Source: Candidatus Uhrbacteria bacterium
GTDB lineage: Bacteria > Patescibacteriota > Patescibacteriia > SG8-24
Direction: 5' to 3'
DNA: 42,881 nucleotides
Assembly (NCBI GenBank): GCA_016929435.1
Contig: JAFGIV010000020.1
Coordinates: 1 to 42,881, forward strand
This document shows, piece by piece, positions 15,206 to 22,347 of the stretch (positions are counted from its first letter, which is position 1; each line of letters begins with the position of its first letter). Below the pieces are notes generated by a model that was not told the origin of the DNA, did not search any database, and was given only the letters and a program-made list of their open reading frames with translations. The position numbers and the translations under genes are program-made.

Positions 15206-15937
15206 TCACTCCTGACCGCCATCCGCCCCTTTCCAGGCCAACCGGAACATCTGGCGCAGGGTATTGGCCATGGCCTCATTGCTCACCTGGACTCCAGCCG
15301 GTTCCGGACGGCGAACAGTGATGTTGACCAGCGATCCGCAGATGACGATCTCCCCATCGAACGGGTAGTCGCCGGCGGGAATTGCCCGCATTTCCGATCC
15401 CTTCCTGACCCCCAAACCGGAATTTTCGCCCCGATCGGCGCAGATGGCGCGGACCGTCTTGCCTTCCGGAAAAACAGCGGCATTCCACCCCTCGAACGAC
15501 GGAAAAAACGCGCAGATTTCCTTGGCCGTGGATTTCTGGAGACTCTCCCCCATCCGCTCCAGGCCGTTCTGCCCCTCGAATGTCAGGGCCTCAGGCCGGT
15601 CCCCGGAACCGACGGCCAGGGCCTTCAGGTCATCCATGATCCGGGCCGCCCGGCCTTCCCGATCCTCCAGGATCCGCTTCTGTTCCTGGATCATCCGGAA
15701 GATCTTATCCGGCGGCTCGGCCACGAAATACCGCTTCTTTCCCCGGACAACCGAACTCATCAGCCCCCGCTTGACCAGGGACTCGATGGAGATGTAGGTG
15801 GTGGGGCGGTTGACGGTCGCCCGGGCGGCAATGGTCTGAGCCGTAGCCGCCCCCAATTTAAGCGAAGACAGGTAAATCTTGGCCTCCCGGTCAGACAGGC
15901 CCACCCCCTCCAATTCGGTTACCAGACGGTCAGACAT
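15206..15937 (-). CDS. TrmB-family transcriptional regulator
   Basis: The 243-residue protein begins with a TrmB-type winged helix: LEGVGLSDREAKIYLSSLKL, TAQTIAARATVNRPTTYISI (recognition helix) and LVKRGLMSSVVRGKKRYFVAEPP. A coiled-coil linker (IFRMIQEQKRILEDREG) and a C-terminal ligand-sensing region follow (ICAFFPSFEGWNAAVFPEGK, MRAIPAGDYPFDGEIVICG). TrmB proteins control sugar or other metabolic genes, often in archaea and CPR; the ligand here is not evident. An inverted repeat overlies its own promoter, suggesting autoregulation. It follows the GT4 gene on the same strand. Confidence 0.88.
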   Translation of the reverse strand: MSDRLVTELEGVGLSDREAKIYLSSLKLGAATAQTIAARATVNRPTTYISIESLVKRGLMSSVVRGKKRYFVAEPPDKIFRMIQEQKRILEDREGRAARIMDDLKALAVGSGDRPEALTFEGQNGLERMGESLQKSTAKEICAFFPSFEGWNAAVFPEGKTVRAICADRGENSGLGVRKGSEMRAIPAGDYPFDGEIVICGSLVNITVRRPEPAGVQVSNEAMANTLRQMFRLAWKGADGGQE

Positions 15938-15948
15938 GGAATCAATAC

Positions 15949-15974
15949 AAAAGTGTCAAAACCATAACACTTTT
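15949..15974. promoter_or_regulatory. Inverted-repeat operator over the TrmB promoter
   Basis: A perfect 8-bp inverted repeat AAAAGTGT-N10-ACACTTTT (15949-15956 and 15967-15974) surrounds the -10 box of the regulator gene. Half-site centres are 18 bases apart, about two helical turns, as expected for a dimeric winged-helix protein. Confidence 0.65.
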
Positions 15975-15989
15975 AACGGCAACCGTCAA
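15961..15989 (-). promoter_or_regulatory. Promoter of the TrmB-type regulator
   Basis: On the minus strand TTGACG (15989-15984), a 17-base spacer and TATGGT (15966-15961) precede the ATG at 15937. The promoter overlaps the last codons of the upstream glycosyltransferase. Confidence 0.6.
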
Positions 15990-17131
15990 GGATTGAGCCT
16001 GGAGGATAGGACTTCCCAGGTCATTCTTGCCGTCTTTTTCCACGAAAAACCCCTTAGGCGATCTTCCCCGGCTTGAACCAAGAAATCCCTCCTTTCCCGG
16101 CTTTCCGCAATTAGGCGCATGGCCCTGGCCAGGTCCTCCGGCGAGTCCGGGTCAAAATATTCCGCGGCTTCCCCGGCCACTTCCGGCAGGGAGGCGGTCC
16201 GGCTCAAAATGACCGGAATGCGGCTGGCGAAAGCCTCCAAGACCGGCAAACCGAACCCCTCATAGCGGGACGGAAAAACCAGGGCCTCGGCCCCGGCATA
16301 GAGAAGCGGCAGGTCAACGTCATCGGCATATCCGACTTCCCGGATGAAATCCGTTGCCAACGATCCGGACAATCCGGCCTTAGCCGCCTCATATCCCCTT
16401 CCCGGAGGTCCGACCAGCGCCAATTGCCTGGCCCCCACCTGGCCGGCATGCTGCTCATGGAAAATCCGGAAGGCCCGAATAAGGCCGTCAATGTTCTTCT
16501 TTGACTCCAACCGCCCAACGAACAGGAAATACGGCGGCCGCAGGCGGTTCCTGCCGACGGCCGAAAGAACCTCTCCCCGCTCCTGCACCGGAAAACGGTA
16601 GGGATCAAAGGCCAGGGGCGTAACCGTAACCCGGCCGCTCGCCTCAGGAAAATGCCTGGCTATCTCTGCCTTGGAAAATTCAGAAACGGTCAGGATGTCC
16701 GAGGCCGTTTTGGCGGCCCGAGCGGTCATCAATCCCTGGAACAGGCGGTCTTTCCGGCCGTAAGCCTCCGGGAAGGCCGTAAAACCGACATCATGAACGG
16801 TAATGACGGACGATTTCGGCAAGACCAACGGCAGGACATGGGACGGTACGAAAAGCAGGTCCGGCGGATTCCGGTACATCTCCCAGGAAAGACGCAGAAG
16901 GGTCCAAAGGCGGCGGGGTGGCCATTTCAGGACCTGGCCATTCCAGTTTTCGGGCAGTTCCCCCAATTCGCCCCGTAGGGGCTCGTCCGAATAGAGGACG
17001 ACCCGGCAATCGGACGGGATGGTGCCCTTCAGCTCCTGTATCAGCCGGAAAGAATACCACTCCACCCCGGTTTTCCTGGCTCGATTGGCACGGGATGCGT
17101 CAATTCCGATTGTCTTTGGGGAATTAGCCAT
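15986..17131 (-). CDS. GT4-family glycosyltransferase
   Basis: This 381-residue GT-B enzyme transfers a sugar from a nucleotide donor to a surface polymer or lipid carrier on the cytoplasmic membrane face. The N-terminal acceptor domain starts KTIGIDASRANRARKTGVEWY and includes VITVHDVGFTAFPEAY and ILTVSEFSKAEIARHF. The C-terminal donor domain has PYFLFVGRLESKKNIDGLIRA, EVGYADDVDLPLLYAGAEAL and PSRYEGFGLPVLEAFASRIPV, with the EGFGLPVLE donor-binding signature. The ATG at 17131 is preferred because AGGTGA lies at correct spacing; an earlier ATG would fall near the upstream terminator. Sugar and acceptor are unknown. A mannosyl role would fit the cupin at 3310 but is a guess. Confidence 0.92.
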   Translation of the reverse strand: MANSPKTIGIDASRANRARKTGVEWYSFRLIQELKGTIPSDCRVVLYSDEPLRGELGELPENWNGQVLKWPPRRLWTLLRLSWEMYRNPPDLLFVPSHVLPLVLPKSSVITVHDVGFTAFPEAYGRKDRLFQGLMTARAAKTASDILTVSEFSKAEIARHFPEASGRVTVTPLAFDPYRFPVQERGEVLSAVGRNRLRPPYFLFVGRLESKKNIDGLIRAFRIFHEQHAGQVGARQLALVGPPGRGYEAAKAGLSGSLATDFIREVGYADDVDLPLLYAGAEALVFPSRYEGFGLPVLEAFASRIPVILSRTASLPEVAGEAAEYFDPDSPEDLARAMRLIAESRERRDFLVQAGEDRLRGFSWKKTARMTWEVLSSRLNP

Positions 17132-17162
17132 ATTCACCTGAAGGTTACCACAAAACAGGGAC

Positions 17163-17193
17163 AAAAAGGACAGGCGCAAGACCTGTCCTTTTT
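17163..17193. terminator. Rho-independent terminator after the nuclease-like gene
   Basis: A 12-bp stem AAAAAGGACAGG/CCTGTCCTTTTT (17163-17174 and 17182-17193) with a 7-base loop carries T-rich tails on both strands. On the minus strand it lies 20 bases after the nuclease-like gene and before the GT4 gene. Confidence 0.87.
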
Positions 17194-17212
17194 CCTTCCG
17201 GTTCAATGGGCG

Positions 17213-18064
17213 CTATTTCCCCCAAAACCCGTTTCCGTGCGTTTGGGCATCAATACCGCCGACAATCATCATCTCCGCATTCCTGAAGTTCGGGGGTTCG
17301 ACACTGTGAAAGGCCCATCCCATCCGGACGACCTCCAGGTTCAGGAGGGTTTCCCCTGCCCTGACCATGCGGAGCTTGGAACCGTCGGTCGCCTCGTCCT
17401 TCCGGTCCGCCTCCAGGCAAACGACCCCGCCGTTACCGTCAATCAGGCTCTGTAGCCGGGCCTTGGCCGGGATCTGGTACTCCACGTTGCCGGGAGCGTC
17501 AACACTCATCAGCCTGATTTCGGTATTATCCTCAAGAACGATCCGGTCGGTGGCCACCACCTCCCTGACCTTCTGTTCGCCGGACGGAACGAATTCAACT
17601 TCCGGTTCGACGGGAATGGTTTTCAGCAGTTTGGCGCTGACCGGAACTCCGGCCCGCATGATCCGCCAGGCATCGTCGGGAATCCCCAATCGGAGACGGA
17701 CCCGCAGGACCGGATGGACATACCAGGCCGCCCCAAGCAGGTCATTCGGGGCCAGGACATATCCGGCCATCCGTTCGGCATAGGCCGGATCGGGGCTTGC
17801 CGCCCCATCCTCGGCAATCCGTTCGATGTTTACGAAATCGACCCAAACGGCCAGTTTGGACAGCCGGTAAAGGGCCTCTTCCGGCCGGCCCAAATAGGTC
17901 CGCTGCAGGGTCTGCGGATTGACATACCATGCCTCCCCGTGATTTTCCACATCCAGCAGGATCTTTCCGCTGAACTGCCGAACCTGCTCTTCCCCGGCCC
18001 CCACGGATGCAGGCAAGAGGCAGGCCACGATGGCCATTACCAAAAAAATATTCCTGATTCGCAT
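17213..18064 (-). CDS. Secreted protein with WYVNP repeats and an SNase-like domain
   Basis: The 283-residue protein has a signal peptide (MRIRNIFLVMAIVACLLPASVGA). Residues 30-135 hold two copies of a repeat: GKILLDVENHGEAWYVNPQT...TYLGRPEEALYRLSKLAVWV and GAAWYVHPVLRVRLRLGIPDDAWRIM. I associate this repeat with surface proteins of CPR bacteria. Residues about 165-283 resemble a staphylococcal-nuclease fold: RIVLEDNTEIRLMSVDAPGN, ARLQSLIDGNGGVVCLEA, LLNLEVVRMGWAF and GNGFWGK. The RLxxVDAP arginine is kept. The usual DxYGRxLA motif with the second catalytic arginine reads DGSKLRMV, so activity is uncertain. It may bind rather than cut nucleic acid. It is monocistronic with a terminator. Confidence 0.82.
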   Translation of the reverse strand: MRIRNIFLVMAIVACLLPASVGAGEEQVRQFSGKILLDVENHGEAWYVNPQTLQRTYLGRPEEALYRLSKLAVWVDFVNIERIAEDGAASPDPAYAERMAGYVLAPNDLLGAAWYVHPVLRVRLRLGIPDDAWRIMRAGVPVSAKLLKTIPVEPEVEFVPSGEQKVREVVATDRIVLEDNTEIRLMSVDAPGNVEYQIPAKARLQSLIDGNGGVVCLEADRKDEATDGSKLRMVRAGETLLNLEVVRMGWAFHSVEPPNFRNAEMMIVGGIDAQTHGNGFWGK

Positions 18065-18132
18065 AAAAACGGTTGTTTAGTCCTGCTTGTCCTATACATT
18101 AAACCACCAAACCGCCTCCCTATCCAAGCGGG

Positions 18133-18141
18133 TTATCCACA
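18133..18141 (+). other. Consensus DnaA box
   Basis: A perfect TTATCCACA lies in the gap between mreB and the nuclease-like gene. It is the only such box I see here. No AT-rich unwinding region or dnaA/dnaN gene is near, so it does not mark an origin; it may be chance or a minor DnaA site. Confidence 0.4.
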
Positions 18142-18150
18142 TGGGCAACA

Positions 18151-18180
18151 AAAAATAAGCTGGGGACAGTCCCCAGCTTA
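18151..18180 (-). terminator. Terminator of the mreB operon (distal)
   Basis: The near-perfect palindrome AAGCTGGGGAC-N-GTCCCCAGCTT (18158-18180) is followed on the minus strand by ATTTTTTG. The plus strand also has an A/T-rich tail (18181-18190). Confidence 0.8.
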
Positions 18181-18202
18181 AAAAAATAAAACTTTCTATC
18201 AG

Positions 18203-18228
18203 AAAATACCCCCTTTAGGGGATATTTT
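18203..18228 (-). terminator. Terminator of the mreB operon (proximal)
   Basis: On the minus strand AAAATATCCCC-TAAA-GGGGGTATTTT forms a hairpin ending in TATTTTC, starting about 12 bases after the mreB stop. It stands in tandem with the palindrome at 18151-18180. Confidence 0.65.
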
Positions 18229-18240
18229 TGGGGACATTAC

Positions 18241-19248
18241 CTATCTGGTCGTCAGGACGGACCGTTTGTAGGAGGCCAGGTTCTCCAGGGCAATGCCCGT
18301 TCCCCGGGCCACGCAATATTGGGCGTCGTCGGCCAGGAAGGCCGGCACGCCGGTGGCCTGGGAAAAAAGGTCGGTCAGGTGACGGAGCTGGGAAGTGCCC
18401 CCGGACAGGACCATCCCCTTCTCCATGACATCGGCCGAAAGCTCCGGCGGGGTGTTGTTCAGGACCTCCTTCAGGGCACTGACCATGCCGCCCAACTCGT
18501 GCTGAATCGCCTCGGTGATGTCGTCGGAGGTGACGTTGGCCACCCGCGGCAATCCCGTGACCATATCCCTCCCCTTGATGTCCATGTCCAGCTTGTCCTT
18601 CAGGTACATGGCCGAACCGACCTGAATCTTCACGTCCTCGGCAGTCCGTTCGCCGATGGCCAACCCGTACTTGCGGCGGATGAAGTCAGCAATGGCCGCA
18701 TCGAGCTTGTTTCCGCCGATCCGGACCGAATCGGCGGAAACGATCCCACCCAAGGAAATGACGGCCGCCTCCATGGTGCCGCCGCCTATGTCGATGATCA
18801 TGTGTCCGGAGGCGCTGCCGATCGGGATGTCCGCCCCAATGGCGGCGACGATCGGCTCCTTTATGACATAGGCCGCCCGGGCCCCGGCCCGGATGGTGGC
18901 GTCCACCACGGCCCGCCGCTCGACGGAAGTGATGCCTCCGGGAACGGCCACCATGACCTCCGGGCGGAAAAGCCTGGCCCCGCCCAAGGCCTTATTGATG
19001 AAATAGCGGAGCATGGCCTCGGTCATCCGGAAGTTGGCGATCACCCCGTCCTTCAGCGGCCGGTAGGCGATGATGGTGTCCGGGGTCCGACCGAGCATGT
19101 CCTTGGCCTCGTTGCCGACGGCCAAAATCCTCTTGTCCGCGGCGGAAACGGCAACAACCGAGGGTTCATTGATGATGACCCCCCGTTTCGGGACATAGAC
19201 CAGGACGTAGGTTGTCCCCAAATCAATTCCGATTTTCGGTATAAACAT
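18241..19248 (-). CDS. mreB: Rod-shape determining actin homologue MreB
   Basis: MreB polymerises under the membrane and guides peptidoglycan synthesis along the cell side. The 335-residue protein has the actin-fold motifs: phosphate-1 IGIDLGTTYVLVYV (6-19), VAVPGGITSVERRAV, phosphate-2 MIIDIGGGTMEAAVISLGGI and the adenosine motif MVLSGGTSQLRHL. Its length equals that of typical MreB. The N-terminus MFIPKIGIDLG carries hydrophobic residues suited to membrane binding. The usual partners mreC and mreD are absent. Instead it ends an operon of two glycosyltransferases and a DUF4012 protein, tying surface-polymer synthesis to cell shape. Two terminators follow. Confidence 0.95.
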   Translation of the reverse strand: MFIPKIGIDLGTTYVLVYVPKRGVIINEPSVVAVSAADKRILAVGNEAKDMLGRTPDTIIAYRPLKDGVIANFRMTEAMLRYFINKALGGARLFRPEVMVAVPGGITSVERRAVVDATIRAGARAAYVIKEPIVAAIGADIPIGSASGHMIIDIGGGTMEAAVISLGGIVSADSVRIGGNKLDAAIADFIRRKYGLAIGERTAEDVKIQVGSAMYLKDKLDMDIKGRDMVTGLPRVANVTSDDITEAIQHELGGMVSALKEVLNNTPPELSADVMEKGMVLSGGTSQLRHLTDLFSQATGVPAFLADDAQYCVARGTGIALENLASYKRSVLTTR

Positions 19249-19270
19249 GCTTTTCCCGTCAACTTGGACC

Positions 19271-21289
19271 CTACCGCAACAACACCCGGAACTCGCGGTC
19301 TGACTTAAGGTCAGAGACGAACCGATAGCGGGAATCGCCGAAATTTTCGGGATTTTCCGCCGGTTCGGCTGCCGTCAACTTCTTACCAAAATCCAGGTCT
19401 AAAGTCAAACCGTAACCCGGAGTTCCGGACTGCCGCTCGAAATAGAGGCGGTATTCGCCGGACTCGATGGCCGACACCACGGAATCAGCCAGGGCGAACC
19501 GGAACTCCAATGTCCGCGACTGTCCTGGCTCGATGGAGATGAAGGCCCCGAACCACTGCCGGCCCATCTCCTCCCCCACATCGGCCTTTCCGGGCGTGCC
19601 GGACGGATCGTTGAGTTTGTCGTCCTCCAGGGCACCGGTAACCTCGATCAGGTCGCTGCCCATGGGCAGGTATAGGCGGGTGTAGGTCCGGTACCGGGTG
19701 GTCTTCCAGTCAAAACGGCCGTTATTGGAATACCTGACGGATACCCGTCCCTCATAACCGCCCTGCCCGTCCGGACGGATGGCATAGCCGATGTCCCTAT
19801 CCACCACCGGATCGGTCTTCAGGGCGGCGATGTTGGCGTCAACCGCCATGAGGTAATCGCCGGAAACATCCCGCATCCGTCCGCCCCAATCCCTTTCCAG
19901 GATCAGACGCTGCAGGCTATCGTCCCTTGAATAGAGGAGGATGTTGCCGGAATCCAGGTTTTTCCGCACGGCATCCATGACCCCCAAAAGACGGGGCAGA
20001 TCGAACCGCATGACCCGGTCGATCATCTCCCGCATCAGGTCACCGACAATGCCCTTCCGGTCATCGCGGGAAATGCCCTTTTCCGCAAAGGCCATCTCCA
20101 CCTGAAACTCCAGCTCGTCCACCAGGTTTTCGGCCGTGAAGGCCTGCCCGCCAACGGCGATCGGACCGGTAAGCCGGAGGATGTCCTCGGCCAGGTGGGG
20201 GGTAACGGCAATCACGCCGTCAAAGCCGTCCGGCCTGACGCCATCCCTGACTTCCGATTCCTCCAGGAAAAAACGTTCCATCAGCGGAGCGCTGACCGTA
20301 AAGTCCGGGGACCAGTTGGCGTCCCGCAGGTACCACTGCCTGACGTTGGCGTATCTCTGGAGAGGCCACGGCGCTGCCGGACGGTCGGCGCTTTCGGACG
20401 GGGCATCATAGGCATAGGTATCGCTGACCTCGATCGATTCCAAATCGCCGTCCCGGACGGTAACCTGCCCGACCAGCCCGAGGAAACCGCCGGTCGGGCG
20501 CATTTCCGTACTGTTCTGCAGGAAAAACAGGTACCGTTTGGCGTCAGGGTAGCCCAAGACACCGGGCAGGCTGTCGGTCAGCGGCAAGATTGCCTCGACC
20601 GCCGGAAGGACGGACTCAAACTGGGACCGGGCTTCGGAAAGGACTTCCCCGTAGGAACGGATGATCTCGTTATCCGGCAGGCGGTCAAAGGTCTCAATGG
20701 CCCGCCTGATGCCGTCCCTTACCGATCTCATTCCCGATCCGGATTCGGACACGGCAGCCAACAGCCTACGCCGATCCTCCGCCGTCAGATCGGATATGCC
20801 GGAATCGGGCAAGAGACCGCCGACGGTCAGCCAATCGATCCCCTGAACCGATTCGGACAGCCGAACGGCCACTCCGGCGGCTTCCGCCAAGGCCTCAGCC
20901 GAAGCCTGGCCGGTCTCCAAAAGACGGTTGACTGTAACCAGCCGTTCCCCGACCCAGGGAAACGGCATCAGGAAAACGAACTTGCCCGTCTCCCGGCGGC
21001 TGACCGCAAAATCCTCGGCCGATTTCCTGGCTGCGGTTTCGGCCATCTCGAAATCCAGTTCCCCGAACCTGTCCGCCGTCTCCTCCAACCCGGCCTTTCC
21101 GGTCATGGCCCGACTGTAGGCGTTCATTCCGGCCAGCAGGAACGGGGCGGAAACCAACCCTAAAACCGCCAAAAATCCCCCGACCCACACGGCCATCCGC
21201 AACAGCGGCCGACGCCGCCTTTCCCGGCCTGACTTGACGAACGGGACAGCCTGCAGGAGATTGACGGTTTTTTTCCTGTTGAAAAACAT
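19271..21289 (-). CDS. DUF4012 membrane-anchored protein
   Basis: The 672-residue protein has a basic N-terminus with an ERRRRP cluster, one membrane helix (residues about 31-54) and a large extracytoplasmic part. A helical region (80-250) is followed by the DUF4012 core: YLFFLQNSTEMRPTGGFLGLVGQVTVRDG and MERFFLEESEVRDGVRPDGFDGVIAVTPHLAEDIL. A beta-rich C-terminal portion ends the chain (VSVRYSNNGRFDWKTTRYRTYTRLYLP). DUF4012 proteins are common in CPR and Gram-positive bacteria beside surface glycan genes. Their NSTEMRPTGGF block recalls LytR-CpsA-Psr-like or glycopolymer-handling proteins, but no reaction is established. It lies between GT2 and mreB with gaps of 8 and 22 bases. Confidence 0.93.
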   Translation of the reverse strand: MFFNRKKTVNLLQAVPFVKSGRERRRRPLLRMAVWVGGFLAVLGLVSAPFLLAGMNAYSRAMTGKAGLEETADRFGELDFEMAETAARKSAEDFAVSRRETGKFVFLMPFPWVGERLVTVNRLLETGQASAEALAEAAGVAVRLSESVQGIDWLTVGGLLPDSGISDLTAEDRRRLLAAVSESGSGMRSVRDGIRRAIETFDRLPDNEIIRSYGEVLSEARSQFESVLPAVEAILPLTDSLPGVLGYPDAKRYLFFLQNSTEMRPTGGFLGLVGQVTVRDGDLESIEVSDTYAYDAPSESADRPAAPWPLQRYANVRQWYLRDANWSPDFTVSAPLMERFFLEESEVRDGVRPDGFDGVIAVTPHLAEDILRLTGPIAVGGQAFTAENLVDELEFQVEMAFAEKGISRDDRKGIVGDLMREMIDRVMRFDLPRLLGVMDAVRKNLDSGNILLYSRDDSLQRLILERDWGGRMRDVSGDYLMAVDANIAALKTDPVVDRDIGYAIRPDGQGGYEGRVSVRYSNNGRFDWKTTRYRTYTRLYLPMGSDLIEVTGALEDDKLNDPSGTPGKADVGEEMGRQWFGAFISIEPGQSRTLEFRFALADSVVSAIESGEYRLYFERQSGTPGYGLTLDLDFGKKLTAAEPAENPENFGDSRYRFVSDLKSDREFRVLLR

Positions 21290-21297
21290 AGGCTAAT

Positions 21298-22347
21298 TCA
21301 GAACCATTTCCCTATTTCCGACGGCGGGACATGGGTGCGGCCGAACACCTGCCGCCTCTTCCTGGCCACATCCGGAAAATCCCGGAAAACCGACAGGCAC
21401 GACAGTGCCGTCCGCGGCTCAAAAAACAGGAAAAAAACGGCTTTCCCCAAACCCCCAAGGAAAATCGGGAAAAAATAACGAAAAAAATTTTTAACGTGAA
21501 CGTTCTTCAGGAAGGTTACGAGGCGGTTGCGGGACAGGAGGCCGTTGGCGGAAACCGAACGGTTACGCCTTTCCCGAACGGACTGCAGGAAACCAACCCG
21601 TCCGCCGCCGCCGTCGGTCCGAAAACGGTAGGCCACGGCTTCCGGCGCATAGGACGATCGCCAACCGAGAATCCGAAGCCTCCAGGCCAGGTCAACGTCT
21701 TCCCAACCCCCGAAAAACCCCTCATCATAGGCCGTACCGTCGCGGTAGGCAACGTCGTCCAGGGCCTTCAGGCGGTACAGCGCCGCCTGTCCCGAGACCC
21801 CGAAAACCTCCCCCGGAACGCGGAAACGGCTTCCGTCATCCGCCTGACCGGCCCCCCGATCCGCAAACCGTCCGGAGGGAAAGGCCAGGAGTCCGGTCGT
21901 CTCGAAACGGTCGGATCTTCTCACCTGACGCAAGCCGTCCTCCTCCCCGGCGGTCGCCTGAAGGATCCGGCCGCCGACGCTGCCAATGCCGGAATGGCGG
22001 TCGATCTCCGACACCAGGTTACCCAAAAATTCCGGATCTGCCATGACATCCTGGCCCAACATCAGGATCAGTGGGTCGCCATTGGCCGGATCCAGGTGGG
22101 CCCGGACATGGGACAGGCCCTGGTTGCGGGCCCGGGCCGAACCGAGATTCCGGCTGTTGCGGATGACGGCCACCGACGGATGGCTGTCCCGAACGAACCA
22201 AACCGTCCCGTCAGACGATCCGCTGTCAATGATCAGGACGGAAAAGTCCCGATACTCCTGAACGGACAGGGAAGACAGAACTTCCGGCAGGAATTTCATG
22301 CCGTTCCGGGCGACGATGATGACGGAAACCCTGGGCATGGGGGTCAT
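21298..22347 (-). CDS. GT2-family glycosyltransferase (rhamnosyltransferase-like)
   Basis: The 349-residue enzyme has the GT-A fold of family 2: VSVIIVARNGMKFLPEVLSSL at the N-terminus, VLIIDSGSSDGTVWFV (nucleotide-sugar binding), NLGSARARNQGL, LGQDVMADPEFL (DxD-like metal site) and FFGGWEDVDLAWRLRILGW (acceptor/base ED motif). The last 90 residues (KNVHVKNFFRYFFPIFLGGLGKAVFFLFF) form an amphipathic or membrane-associated tail, as in WbbL-type rhamnosyltransferases. The start is ATG 22347, overlapping the preceding gene's stop by four bases; Met4 is a possible alternative. It should build a surface polysaccharide together with its neighbours. Confidence 0.93.
   Translation of the reverse strand: MTPMPRVSVIIVARNGMKFLPEVLSSLSVQEYRDFSVLIIDSGSSDGTVWFVRDSHPSVAVIRNSRNLGSARARNQGLSHVRAHLDPANGDPLILMLGQDVMADPEFLGNLVSEIDRHSGIGSVGGRILQATAGEEDGLRQVRRSDRFETTGLLAFPSGRFADRGAGQADDGSRFRVPGEVFGVSGQAALYRLKALDDVAYRDGTAYDEGFFGGWEDVDLAWRLRILGWRSSYAPEAVAYRFRTDGGGGRVGFLQSVRERRNRSVSANGLLSRNRLVTFLKNVHVKNFFRYFFPIFLGGLGKAVFFLFFEPRTALSCLSVFRDFPDVARKRRQVFGRTHVPPSEIGKWF

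Noticed and set aside
18133-18141. Replication origin at the DnaA box
   Set aside because: Only one box, no cluster, no AT-rich unwinding element and no dnaA or dnaN nearby.
18158-18180. Palindrome AAGCTGGGGAC-N-GTCCCCAGCTT as a regulator site
   Set aside because: Its position just after mreB and the T-rich tail on the minus strand fit a terminator better.
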